A stretch of 64,000 bases of DNA from Thunnus maccoyii (Eukaryota; Chordata; Actinopteri; Scombriformes; Scombridae). The position numbers and the translations under genes were made by a program. How positions within the stretch are numbered: position 1 is the stretch's first letter; every line of letters begins with the position of its first letter. Shown one piece after another: positions 33,072 to 43,623 of the stretch. The notes under the pieces were generated by a model, which saw only the letters and a program-made list of their open reading frames with translations, made no database searches and was not told the origin of the DNA. The DNA lies in the NCBI RefSeq assembly GCF_910596095.1, contig NC_056545.1, positions 22,405,067 through 22,469,066 on the forward strand. The letters run 5' to 3'.

Positions 33072-36000
33072 CTAGCGCATTCGCATGTGCAGGCTGTGCT
33101 TGGGTCCGTCCACCCGCTCCAACTTCTCAAAGTGTTTCCTAGCATTACGGATATTGATGAGAGTGGCTGCAGATGCTGGAAATTGGAGACACGGATTATT
33201 ATGATGTTGATTCAGTCTGTTGATTTAACATTCACTGCAGAGAAATGTTATCTTCACTACTTACGGATGGAAGGGTCCGACATGATGACCATAACATATG
33301 TGTTGGAGGTGAAGACGTCAATGAAGGCCGCGAAGTTGGAGTTCCTCACTTCCATGCTCTGGAAGGAGGCTGCAAGTTTACTGTAATAAAAAAAATATAA
33401 ATATATCAATAGAAAATGTCATAAAAAAGCAGCAGGTGATGTGCGAGGTGAAGGTGATGTTTTTGTAAAGTGAACTCACCTACAGCTGAGTTTGAACTGT
33501 TTGATAATGTTACTGATCTTCTCAAATCGGTGAGCATCACGCTGCTCTTTGCACTGATAGTGGGAGATCACCTGCATTGACAACACACAATAAAAAAAAA
33601 ACAAAAAAACAAAAATGTGCATTTTTAGATTCAGATTTTCTACCCAGACACTGTTTTGCCAGAGGTGGTGGCTGCTCTCACCAGGAAAGTGGCTCTCTCA
33701 AACAGAAGAACTTCATCTGCCTCTATGATCTGCGCAAAATTTCTCAGGTTTGTCTCCAGCTGCTGGACGTTTGGGATGAGCTGGTACACTATGCTAGACC
33801 AGGCCTGCAAAGACATGAAACAATGTTACAAACAGCGTCAACGTTATGACCTGACATCTTAACATACAACCAGTCAAATATCACAACCTTATACAGGGTT
33901 TCGTCCCAGATTGATGTCCGGAAGCACGTGCAAGCCAAAGGTCTGGACAGTCTCTTCAGGTCTTCTTCACGCTCCTTAAAGATCTGTTAAGACCGGTACA
34001 GTCACACAGACAGTAGTGAAGCAATTTGATTTTTTTGTGTTCTTCCTCAGTTCAACATCACTATCAAGTGAATACATAAATAAATCACATAAATAGAGAA
34101 ATATGGAGGTAATAGATATACAAATTGGAACATAATTATTGTCACTGGTAGCTAAATTGATTTTATCTTTTACTGTCACCTCGTGGATCATCGTTGTCCA
34201 ATAGGTTTATTTCAAAAGAGACAACATAAATATTAAAAAAAGAACTAAAACTGTTAAGGTTTTCCAGTGAAATTATCCATGAAGGCTAACTTTCATATAT
34301 TTAAATGCATGTAAAAATCCAATAGAAGTCACATTGTTCATGTATCCATTCCTCAGTATTTATCTTTACTATGCAAAACAGTGCATGTGAAGTTTTAGGC
34401 AGAATTGAGCGATATGTTACTGATACTGACGTTAGGAATCACAACATGATTCAAGTGTGCTCATGTGAGTGCATTTGTTAATATACATATTATCTAATGC
34501 ACATGTGTAGATGTAAGCAGCTTAATGGTGATGAAAACAACAAAATACTGTACGATCTTATAAAGATTGTAAAGGTAAATTTATAGAAACACACTGATTT
34601 TAGTGTCATGATTGGCTCGTTTAAAGAGTTATTGTGTCATTTGTTTCTACTAAAGGGTTAATCTAGTGAGCCTTCAATTAAATAGTATAATATAAAACAT
34701 TATAACAATATTATTCTCTGTCTTAATCAGTTTTAGGTAAAATGACGTCAGCAGCAAGGTTTCTGGTAAGACTGTGAACATGACTGTCTGCATGTTTACA
34801 TGTCTGTGTGTATATTTCTGTGTGAAAGAGCACAAATGTGCATGAGAGAGTGAAGGAGCACTACTGGCAATGAAAGAAAACAGCTGTTAAATTTACCAAA
34901 TCTCTCTGGTCTTCCTGCACCAGATCCATTTTGTGCACAAGGCAGAACACTTTAGCATCAGGGGAGTTCTGCAGGATGGCCTCCAGACACGACTGGTAGT
35001 AGTGCATGTCTTTCTCCAGCTCACGGCTCTCGACGTCAAACACATAAATAAGCACCTCTACATTTCTGAAAATGTTGTCCCTCTGGCTGGTGAAGTAGTT
35101 CTCCATGAATGTGTCCTGTCTGGTGGGTAAAGGGAGCACAGAGCAACGTTTCACAGAGGTTTTCAGATTAGGTGAAAGACTCTGAATTATTAAATAATGA
35201 ACAAATGTACTTTACCCTCCACAGTCCCACAGGTTTAGAACCAGATTGCCAAGAAACCGTACGTGGGAGTGTTCCACGTCAACTACATTTAAGAAAGGAT
35301 GAAAGGATTTTTTTAAAGATTAAAAAACCAGCCTCAAAGAAATGTATTTTCATGTAGAATCTTTCTTTAAAGTGCTCTTACTTGTAGCTCCAAGGCGGCG
35401 TGTGTCTCGAGCTATGTAATTGGCAAAGATGATTGATCTCATACTGGTCTTTCCAGACCCACTTTTTCCCATCAGTAACACCTGAAAGCACATATCCATC
35501 AGATCAGATCAGATCATCACTGAAGTTAAGAGTATTGTTTATACTCTCCTCTACTCCACTTAAACTCTTGATCTACAGTAACAGTCAAAAGTTTAGACAC
35601 ACCTTCCCATTCACTTGAATGAGAAAGTGTGTCCAAACTTTTGACTGGTGTTGTATAACAATGACTCTTATTTCATTAACTGATTTTATGTAAATCCTTG
35701 CAAAGCCCACCATGTGTAATTAGTCTGTGACTGTTGAATGTAATGAAACTCCTCCTCAGGTTGTTAAAATTGCCAAAATCATTCAGAGAATGATACTGAT
35801 GAGGGTTTGTTTGTGCTGGAGGTGAAAAACAGAAGTGGGAACTTTCTTTGTATTGGTTCAGAAATCCCATTGATTCCTGGTTTATGTTTTTTAAGGGGAC
35901 AGGTCTAAGACACCAAATACTGCATATCAGAATGTGCAATTCCCATTATTATTGTTGTGGGTATGACTACAGGCATTGGAAATAATCCAAAATCTCCAAA

Positions 36001-36905
36001 TTTCAAAGACTGGTGGATTGATGAAATGGAAATACTCAAATAAAGTACAAGCATGTCAGAATTGTACTTTAAGGACGGGTTAAAAATTTTTCAAGTTTGT
36101 TTTAAAACAACAGTCAGGTGCCAATATGAAAACTAAAATAGGTTTTTCTTATTGTAATCATTCTCCTGTTCATACTGACCATAAGAAGATCCTTTCATAG
36201 TGTACTTACAGTGTAAGTGATGGAGGCCAAAATCCACAAGCCTCCTTCTGTGCCAAAATGTATTTAAAATTTTATCTGAAGCTAAAATGAAGCTTCAGCC
36301 ATCCAAGTGAGTCAAATCAAGTAGATATCTTTGAACAATAGACTTTTTAGTGCCAAAGTTCCTCTTTTGGTTTCTATACTTCCACCACAGCTCAACGGGG
36401 AAACACTGTTCGCGAAAACAAAACACAAAGAGGGAATTTAACGCTAAAAAGACTGTAAATGTGGCAGATATCCACTTGATATGACTAACTCAGACTGCTG
36501 AAGCCTCATATAAGCTTCAGATACACTTTTAAATTCATTTTTGCAAAAAAAAAGAAAAAAATGACAAACTGTGGATTTTGGCCCCCATCACTTACATAGA
36601 AAGTGCATTTGAAGGGGATTTTTTAACAGCCAGTATGAACAGGAGGAATGATTACGGCAAGGAAAACCTTTGTGTTCACATGGACACCTGACTGTTGTTT
36701 TAAGACTGACTTGAAAAATTGTGAACCCGTCCTTTAGGGTTAGGGAAGCATCCAACGCTCCATTTTAAATGACTGGGTAGATGCTTGAAGTAAAGTACAA
36801 GCACCTCAAAATTGCATTTAAGAACAGCACTTGAATAAATGTACTTCACCACTACAAAGAGTCCATGAGGAGTTTCACCTTTTTCTTCATTGCTGTGCTT
36901 GACAT
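33072..36905 (-). CDS. rraga: Ras-related GTP-binding protein A/B (Rag GTPase)
   Basis: Nine coding exons on the minus strand join in frame to 315 residues (human RRAGA: 313): 36905-36879, 35481-35382, 35282-35216, 35119-34897, 33983-33888, 33804-33682, 33571-33480, 33380-33265, 33175-33072. The first encodes only nine residues, MSSTAMKKK. GTPase motifs are intact: P-loop GKSGSGKT (14-21), WDCGGQD, and HKMD for guanine recognition; the C-terminal roadblock-type dimerisation part follows. As RagA/B it pairs with RagC/D on lysosomes and recruits mTORC1 when amino acids are plentiful. The long N-terminal and switch-region insertions of human RRAGB isoforms are absent, so length favours the RRAGA name, while [12 protein letters not shown] and the multi-exon structure resemble RRAGB (human RRAGA is single-exon). 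The end reads HSLHMRMR, two residues longer than human. Confidence 0.92.
35582..35647. repeat. Short palindromic repeat (66 bp hairpin) in Rag gene intron 1
   Basis: CAGTCAAAAGTTTAGACACA pairs with TGTGTCCAAACTTTTGACTG across a loop containing CCCATTCACTTGAATGAG. The loop region resembles that of the hairpin at 30086 (CCCATTCACTTCAATGGG), so the two belong to one repeat family. Such hairpins are common in fish genomes. Confidence 0.75.
36069..36735. mobile_element. Foldback MITE, copy B (about 667 bp)
   Basis: Same family as 23561 and 52678, lying in the first coding intron of the Rag gene. Begins TTAAGGACGGG and ends CGTCCTTTAG; arms contain AACAGTCAGGTGCCAATATG and the inverse CATGGACACCTGACTGTTGT. 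It is longer than copy A because it keeps the central part (around 36330-36480). The right TTAA is mutated to TTAG. Confidence 0.75.
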
Positions 36906-37001
36906 CCCCCCTCAGCAGAAACGATGTGGAGTATTTCTCTGAGCTGCAGGTCAGATGACTTCAGTGTGTGTTGCAGCAGCTCTCCTCTTCTTCTCCTTCA
37001 G
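36906..37001 (-). other. rraga: 5' untranslated part of the Rag gene start exon
   Basis: On the minus strand an acceptor TTTTTGTTCACCAG ends at 37002, and the exon runs through an untranslated leader to the ATG at 36905. This implies a separate upstream first exon. Confidence 0.55.
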
Positions 37002-37324
37002 CTGGTGAACAAAAACACAAATATTTTCACCTAGCTGTCAATTCAGCTTTAGCTCCACTGACAGAAAACAGATATAACTACAAAAGACAAGTTTGAGCGC
37101 TTAAACGACGAACAAATCACATATGCATAACCATCCATGTGCTTATTAAACACAGAAGAACATATACACAGCGAACTAACTTTATTTAAACTCTTTTCTG
37201 TTCCGGATAAACACCTAAGCTAATGCTAAGTGAGTTAGCACGACACACCGTCCGGATAAACGTCAGGTAGCTTAGCCGAGCTAAACGGCTAGCGCAGCGT
37301 TAGCGTGTTGTCTTACTTACCCCG

Positions 37325-37445
37325 ACAGGGTAGAACGGTTACTTATATTCAAGCACTTTAAGGCTATAGTTTTTATTTGCTTTTAGGTAAACAGTTGTAT
37401 ACATTACTTGGTAGAAACAGGCAGTGAAGTCAGAATCAGCTGCTT
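37325..37445 (-). other. rraga: Probable non-coding first exon of the Rag gene
   Basis: Minus-strand sequence ends in CCTGTCGGG followed by GTAAGTAAG, an excellent donor near 37323. It would splice to the acceptor at 37002. The start is not visible and is placed just below an ETS-type GCTTCCTGT at 37442. Confidence 0.5.
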
Positions 37446-37470
37446 CCTGTTTACGCCAAAGTCACATGAT
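37442..37470 (-). promoter_or_regulatory. Candidate Rag gene promoter motifs (ETS and MITF/TFE E-box)
   Basis: GCTTCCTGTT (inverse AACAGGAAGC) fits an ETS site. TCACATGA at 37462-37469 reads TCATGTGA on the minus strand, the form bound by MITF/TFEB-type factors. Their place just upstream of the presumed first exon is the reason to list them; short motifs alone prove nothing. Confidence 0.3.
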
Positions 37471-37569
37471 GAGTTGTCATGCTTTTTTGCCCTGAGTTTT
37501 GTCTGACGGAAGGCTCACAGTTTGTCTTTACCTTTAAAGGACATATCTTATTACATCATGCGTGTATGA

Positions 37570-37960
37570 ATTTTATTTATTTTTATTTCTTTTATTTAAT
37601 CAGGCAGTCTCATTGAGATTGAGATCTCTTTTCCAAATGAGACTTGAGAACAAGAAACAGTCATAAGACAAGAACACAATCAGCAAACAGAAACAACTCA
37701 ACTTCACAATCACTAAGGAATTAATAAAAAACAGCGACAAGAATCGTAAAAAAAATCAGATAATAAAGCTTTAAAATCTCCAAGTTTGGGGGCAGTTTGC
37801 AGTTTATTCCATTTAAAGGTGCATAATACCTGAAGCCAGTTCAGCCAACATTAGTGCGTACCTGAGGGATATCTAAGGTTAAGGTTACTGGATCCTGTGC
37901 TGTGGTTACTGGATTTAAGTGAGAGAGGAGATATGAGGTAGTTTAGAAGCTTCAACAGTG
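37570..37960. repeat. Probable dispersed repeat fragment
   Basis: The stretch beginning TTTATTTAATCAGGCAGTCT, then TTGAGATTGAGATCTCTTTT, resembles a repeat I associate with many fish genomes. There is no coding content. Borders and family are uncertain. Confidence 0.3.
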
Positions 37961-39755
37961 GAGCTTTATAGCTGAATAACATGAGATGTTTTTTTTCTTC
38001 TTGACTGTAAGGAAGTCCATCCAGCCATGTCATAGAGAGAGCAATGATAAGTATGGAATTTGTCATTTATGACAAATCGTAATTCACTATGATACACAGG
38101 GTTTAACTGCTGAAGTGTTAGACAAGGACAGACATGAGGGTTGACTGCACAATAGTTTTACAGTGAGAAGAAGACAGACAACCTTTAATTCTAAACAAAA
38201 AGCCTAGTTTGAATAAATGCAGATACTAATACAATCTAAACATTTATCAGTGTTAGTCTTGGAAATATTAAGAGTGGCACTAATGACAGTAATGATTTTA
38301 ATATCTTTATTTCCCCACTGAAAAATATGTTGAGTTGTAGTTTAGCAGAATGACCACTAGATGGCAATAAACATGCTGTCTCTGTTCATGTCTTATGGTT
38401 AAACTGAGGTTACTTTGTTCTTTTGTGAAAGTTTTCACCCAGTGTTAGTTGAGTTCCATCAGATCAGAATAATAAGGAGCAGATTGTGCTGTTTGACCAG
38501 TAGTTAGTTGCTGTATACCAATAGTTACCTTGCTACTCCTTTTTTCTTTTTTAAAAAAACTTATTTTAACTTTATTTATTGCAAAAATTGTTTCTGTTTT
38601 GAACCTGAGTGAACCACACAAGAATTCCAACATGCATGTACCCAGTGCCTGTGCAAGCAATAAAATGTCTTGAATCTATTGTAAAAGGAAAGAAGAAGGT
38701 GGGAAATGAGAAATAAATGAGCAGCAGTGGGCCAATATTGCAAAATTATTCACCTATGGTATTTATCCTGTTGACTAGGACTGTCTTTAACTACAGAAAA
38801 TCTTCATTAACAATTATCATCATCATATTCACACAAAGGCACTCGACACCGTGGACATGGTTCTCTAAATAACCACATATGAAAGCAACCTTCCCAGTAG
38901 AAGCCACAGGAAACGTCATTGACGTCTCTCTTGAACAGAAGCAAGACATAATTTTCTTACACAGAATTTTTTGGACCCACTGTGATGGATTAGCTCTGAT
39001 ATCATCTGCATGCAGTGGAGCAGATAATTCAAAAATTGATTTAAACCAAGTCCTTCCCCAAGAAGGGAATCATGATTGCCAGGAGGGACACAGTGACAAC
39101 AGACAGAGGACAGAGAGAGAGCAGCTTATTTGGACCACTTGTCTTGGACCACTTAGTAGTTGCAGGATAAATGAGAGAAATCACTGTTAATGACATGATC
39201 AGAAATAATCATTTGGAAATCTTACACTAAACCAAGGAGATGCATTTTACACACACCAGAAATACATAGTGTCACTTTTTATGTGATTTTATTCTTTTTA
39301 AATTATTGTCCTCTATTGTTAATTTGCACAACATTTCTGACAAATGTTTTTTTATCCAATGTTTAAGCTGTTGTAGGTGTTTGATATTAATTATTATGTG
39401 TTTTTATTCTCTGGAGACAGTAGTTATATGTCATTCATATTCCTTTTTTCACCTTGTGTAGACGCACCAACAGATCATAAGTGATAACTCTACTTGTTTT
39501 GTTTTTTTGTTATTTTTAACATATATTGGTACCTATGTAATGTTAAAATGACACCCTTCATCTGTTGTTCACCCCCTGACAGCTGAAAGTTGCAAGACTT
39601 CAACAGAAAAACACACTGCAATTACCGAAATGTCACAGAGCCAAAGCTGTTATCTTTGTGGTTGATTTTTGAAATGGACTTTTTACTGCAGCTGGAATAG
39701 AGCGTTATATGGAATTTTTTAAAGAAATTAAACAATTTATTGAAAAGGCAACAAG
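37961..39755. other. Spacer between the Rag gene and chmp1b
   Basis: AT-rich, no supported gene, no repeat recognised. The 103-codon open frame at 38879-39190 resembles nothing I know. Confidence 0.5.
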
Positions 39756-40485
39756 ATACAAGTATTATAAAATTTTATTGTTTACTTACTGTATGTAATA
39801 TCCAAACTGTAACCCCTTCCCAAATGATCAGTGAATATACTAAAGATGACCAGCCAAACACACAGGCTTACCATCTGGCATCTTCTTAAAATATCCGTCA
39901 GAAGTAATTTACAGCAAACCAACACAAGAAGTCAATTCACCAGTAAGGGGTAAGGTCTTTCACATTCTGCTACCAAGAAGAGAAAATGAATATATGTTTG
40001 CTGCAATCATGCACATAGAAACAAAAACTTTAACTCTACCATCCCAGACTCTTTTTGACCAAAACTTATTCACAAGTATATAAGAATGGCCTATAAATAC
40101 ATTTTAATAACTGCCATGCTCCATTTTTTAATGTATGGAGTTCTTAACTATACATATAAAACAAAAAAGTTAAATCTTTTTCATTGGTAAATATGTATAT
40201 TTAAGAAGTACATCAATTTTCCGTAACCAGCATTTCTGTTAGTTTATAGAAAGGTGTCCAAAGAATAATTCTGATCGCTGTGAAGTTTTTATAAACACAG
40301 AACCATCAGTGGCCATAATCTAGGAGAAAAATGAAAATGATACAGTATCTCCTCGACAGAAACACATGAGATGTAAAGAGGAGAAAAGACATTATGCAAA
40401 TAAAAGGTGTTTTGGAGTAATATTCAGGTAGTGTACGGGCGTGTCAGCGCTCTGCATTACGATGCCAGTCCACTGCAGTCGTCCT
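39756..40485 (-). other. chmp1b: chmp1b 3' untranslated region
   Basis: Minus-strand sequence after the TGA stop, bounded by AATAAA signals at 39779-39774 and 39741-39736. AT-rich and without coding content. Confidence 0.5.
39774..39779 (-). terminator. chmp1b: Poly(A) signal AATAAA of chmp1b
   Basis: TTTATT on the plus strand, 707 bases after the stop codon; a second copy lies 38 bases further at 39736-39741. Confidence 0.45.
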
Positions 40486-42783
40486 TCACATTTGATCTCT
40501 GAGTTTGGCGAGCCTTTGAGACAGTTCGTCCTTTGGACAAGAGAGAGCAAAGCCAGGCGTTAGTGATGAAGATGAGAATGAGAGAAGAATCCATTCCACT
40601 AAGCTTTCAGCAAACACACTTGTATACTTGTATACCTGTTCTGCCGAGGCCACGCTGGTACCCACTGATCCCGTCTGTCCCTGAGGGAGCTCCATGTTCA
40701 GGTCCAACCTAAACATAATGCACACGTTCAAAAAGTACACTTTCAGATTTAAATGAAATGTCTTTGCTTATATAATACTGTGTAACACTGTCAAAAACAT
40801 TCCTCAACTTAATTTCTATTATTTGCAATAACAGCCACTATTTCAGCTTCAATCTGTGCCTGTTTTATCATTTCACAAGAGTGTTGGGACAAAAAAATAA
40901 AACATTACCCTGCTTCGTCAGCCATTTCATGCAGCAATGACTCCACTTGATTCTGAAACACACATCAGATTCACAATGAACGTGTTTGTCTTTATAGGAC
41001 ACTGTCAGACAACAACAACAATCAGAGCAGTGAAACGTACCTGTGGTGTTGTGAGTGTTGTTGTGCTGCTCATGGTGTCCTCCATTTGGGCAGTCTGGAC
41101 ATCCAAAGTTTCAAACTGGTGTTCAAATTTGTCCATGAGAGATGAAATCTGGAAGAAGGGATTGGGAAATAGTTTTGTTACTAAGGAATTTGTTGCCAAC
41201 TGTTAGTACAATTACGTTGTTTCTGCTGAAAGAGAAATGAATGTATAGTAATAGAAATATTGTGAGCATATCGCAGGTAAAAGGAACTCTACCTTTTCCA
41301 GATTCATGGACTTCAGAGTGGCATCCATGCCTTTCACCACTCCAGCCATAGATTTTGTGACCTGTGAAATAGCACACGGTTACTAAAATGGAAGCCAGAA
41401 TGTTTTGTTCTGAACATAAAATGACAACAAACAAGCTTTCTTAAGTCTGAAAAGCCAATCTTCAGCCTGTAAGTAATTTGTAGGCCTACAGCGGTATGTA
41501 GTGACCCAGTATTCAAAGTACCTGGTTCATCGTAACTGCAGTTTGGACCCTCGCTGCCACTGCATCTACCCGAGCGCTCATCCTCAGGAAGTTCACTGAC
41601 TGGTTCTTCTGTCTGATGGCGTTCTCTGCGTGGATCCTCGCCACTTCCATATTCCCCTTCTGGATGGCCTGGAGACGACACAAAAACACAAAGGTTCAAT
41701 AAAATCTTCCACAGCCAGAAACACCAAGTCAGCCATTGTTCAGTAAAGTGAATGACAACTTACTTTCTTGACTTTGGCCTTCTCTAATTTTTCCTCTTTG
41801 TCACATTTCTTGGAATTTCTTTGGAGTTCTTTGGCAGCAAACTTTAAATTGAAAAGATGTTCTGTGGTGTGAGGTTAAGGACAAAAAAAGTCCAAACAAA
41901 AACAACAGGCAATGCAGGCACTTTGGCCTTTTGATCACTGTAGATAACCCTAAAAAGACTAGATTGTGATAGACACAGGCCCTCAAGGTTTGGTAATAAT
42001 ACAGGTGTCAGCACAAATGCTGACTAAATTAAGAGGATGAGGTATCGGACATGATGTGATCGATCCAAATTAGATACAATCTGTTTGTCAGTGTCACTAT
42101 AAAGTTCAGTGTTTCTGCTATCACGTTGGGCCACTGACTAGTGAGACAGCTTTTTTTTTTTCAATCTGAAGAACGAAGAAGTATCAGAACAATTCACTCA
42201 ATTCACTTTCTTACCTTAACAGGTTTAAAATATTTGGCATTCGCTCTGCTATTTAAATTAATTTGACTGTCATTTGACTGTCACTAGCTATGCAGTGACA
42301 AATACAGGTTATGTAACTGATATTGTACTATTGTTTTGCTATGTTAGTAAACCATTCCTGTGACAACTTCATGGTGATGTAACAAGATTACCTTCTGATA
42401 CAGGTTAAAGTTAAAGATGTCGCCCTATGCCACTACACACAGTTGTTTACTCTGTCATTTCGAGTATTAACTAACACCCTGACTACAAGCTTTTGAATAT
42501 TTCTAGCCATTAGCAGTGAAGCTTTCAAGGCCTTCAGTCCAGTTCAGCCTCGAAACGACGCCTGGAATTAACTAAAAAATGTTCGGGTTGATCAATAACG
42601 TAGCATTTGTGTCTTTGGTCTGAATCTGACCCACTTAGCGATGTCTCTGATGTCTGTAACACATAAATCTCATCAGTCTCGTCCTATAACTATCTGGTTA
42701 CGCTCGGTCTCAGTCGTTGTTGACATAATCTCACGTCCCTCTCTCACCACTTTTTTCAAAAGGATACTCTCCATGGCTGGCAT
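40486..42783 (-). CDS. chmp1b: Charged multivesicular body protein 1B (ESCRT-III)
   Basis: Eight coding exons on the minus strand join in frame to 199 residues, exactly the human CHMP1B length: 42783-42768, 41861-41764, 41668-41522, 41361-41293, 41148-41041, 40952-40909, 40708-40636, 40530-40486. The first exon holds only 16 coding bases (MPAME plus one base), and joining it restores [16 protein letters not shown], like human MSNMEKHLF. The protein is a soluble, mostly helical, basic-then-acidic ESCRT-III subunit that polymerises on endosomal and midbody membranes and recruits VPS4 and spastin. The C-terminal [14 protein letters not shown] is the MIT-interacting motif. The sequence agrees with CHMP1B, not CHMP1A. 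The human gene is single-exon, so this multi-exon copy has the parental-type structure. It is divergent from tent5d, sharing the intervening promoter region. Confidence 0.95.
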
Positions 42784-42879
42784 TTTGAAGCGGCTCTTTG
42801 CGAACTCAAGAATTACACGGGTAGATCGCGAAAAAAGTCGTTAAATCAAGCTGAACTTGTCAGTAAAAACTTCAACTCT

Positions 42880-43460
42880 TCGGTGTGTCGGTCCGTCGTC
42901 TCTTTCTTCCGCACTTCCTGGTGTCTTACCAAAATATGAACGACGTCAGTGTCACGTGGTGACGGTATTCCATTCGACGTCACGAGGAAGCCTTTCCTCC
43001 ATCCCGCAAAACGTGAATGAAAAGAGAAAAAAAACTAACCGTGAACATTAAAACACGACAATTTTACTGTTTTGACTCTATTCTCCGCTTTTGTTACACT
43101 CTGTGGAGTGTGTGCAGGCAGATAAAAGTGAACGCGGTGTTTAACCGGAGGAGTAGTGGGCGGTGAGAGCGGCTGATGGATGATTAGATTTACGGTGTGG
43201 AGCACGGCGGGGAGAGAGGATGACTCACTCCCGTCTGATGTGATGTTTCACCGCGCAACAGTGCGGTGGCACGCCGGTACCTCAGCCTGACACATCGGTG
43301 TTTGCTCCGTCAATAAAAGTCAAACTTAAGCAAACTGTTAAGATGCGTTTGAATGACCCTAAAACACGATGTTTGTTTCCAACTTGAGTGCTCGTCACTT
43401 GGCAGTTAGAAGAGAGACCGAGCGTCGTGATTTAACGTATATTTCGTGACGCCTGATTGC
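42880..43460. promoter_or_regulatory. Shared divergent promoter region of chmp1b and tent5d
   Basis: This CpG-bearing interval lies between the chmp1b start (minus) and the presumed tent5d leader exon (plus). It holds CACTTCCTG at 42912-42920 (inverse CAGGAAGTG, an ETS/GABP consensus), CGACGTCA at 42941-42948 (CRE-like), and GTCACGTGGTGAC at 42951-42963, an E-box CACGTG in a near match to the lysosomal CLEAR element GTCACGTGAC. There is no TATA box in a clear place, in keeping with a CpG-type promoter. Activity in both directions is inferred from gene order. Confidence 0.5.
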
Positions 43461-43623
43461 CATGGCAACAGTGCTCCTGCGCTGAGAGGAAACTGTCCGT
43501 GTTAACTTCAGCATCAACCTATTCAAGGGGTCGGATAAACCTGTTGGATATTTCTCTGTGTGTTTTTCTTTTTTGTGTGCTGCTACTCTGGCTTTACTCC
43601 ATTTTAATTTGGCCACAAACAAG
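43461..43623 (+). other. tent5d: Probable non-coding first exon of tent5d
   Basis: The exon ends at AACAAG|GTGAGT (donor 43624-43625), a strong splice donor. The next acceptor suited to it is TTTCATACAG at 46624, nine bases before the tent5d ATG. The left border is a guess. No coding frame is supported. Confidence 0.5.

Noticed and set aside
38879-39190. 103-codon plus-strand frame between the Rag gene and chmp1b
   Set aside because: Unlike any known family and without splice sites or a promoter; length is within chance expectation.
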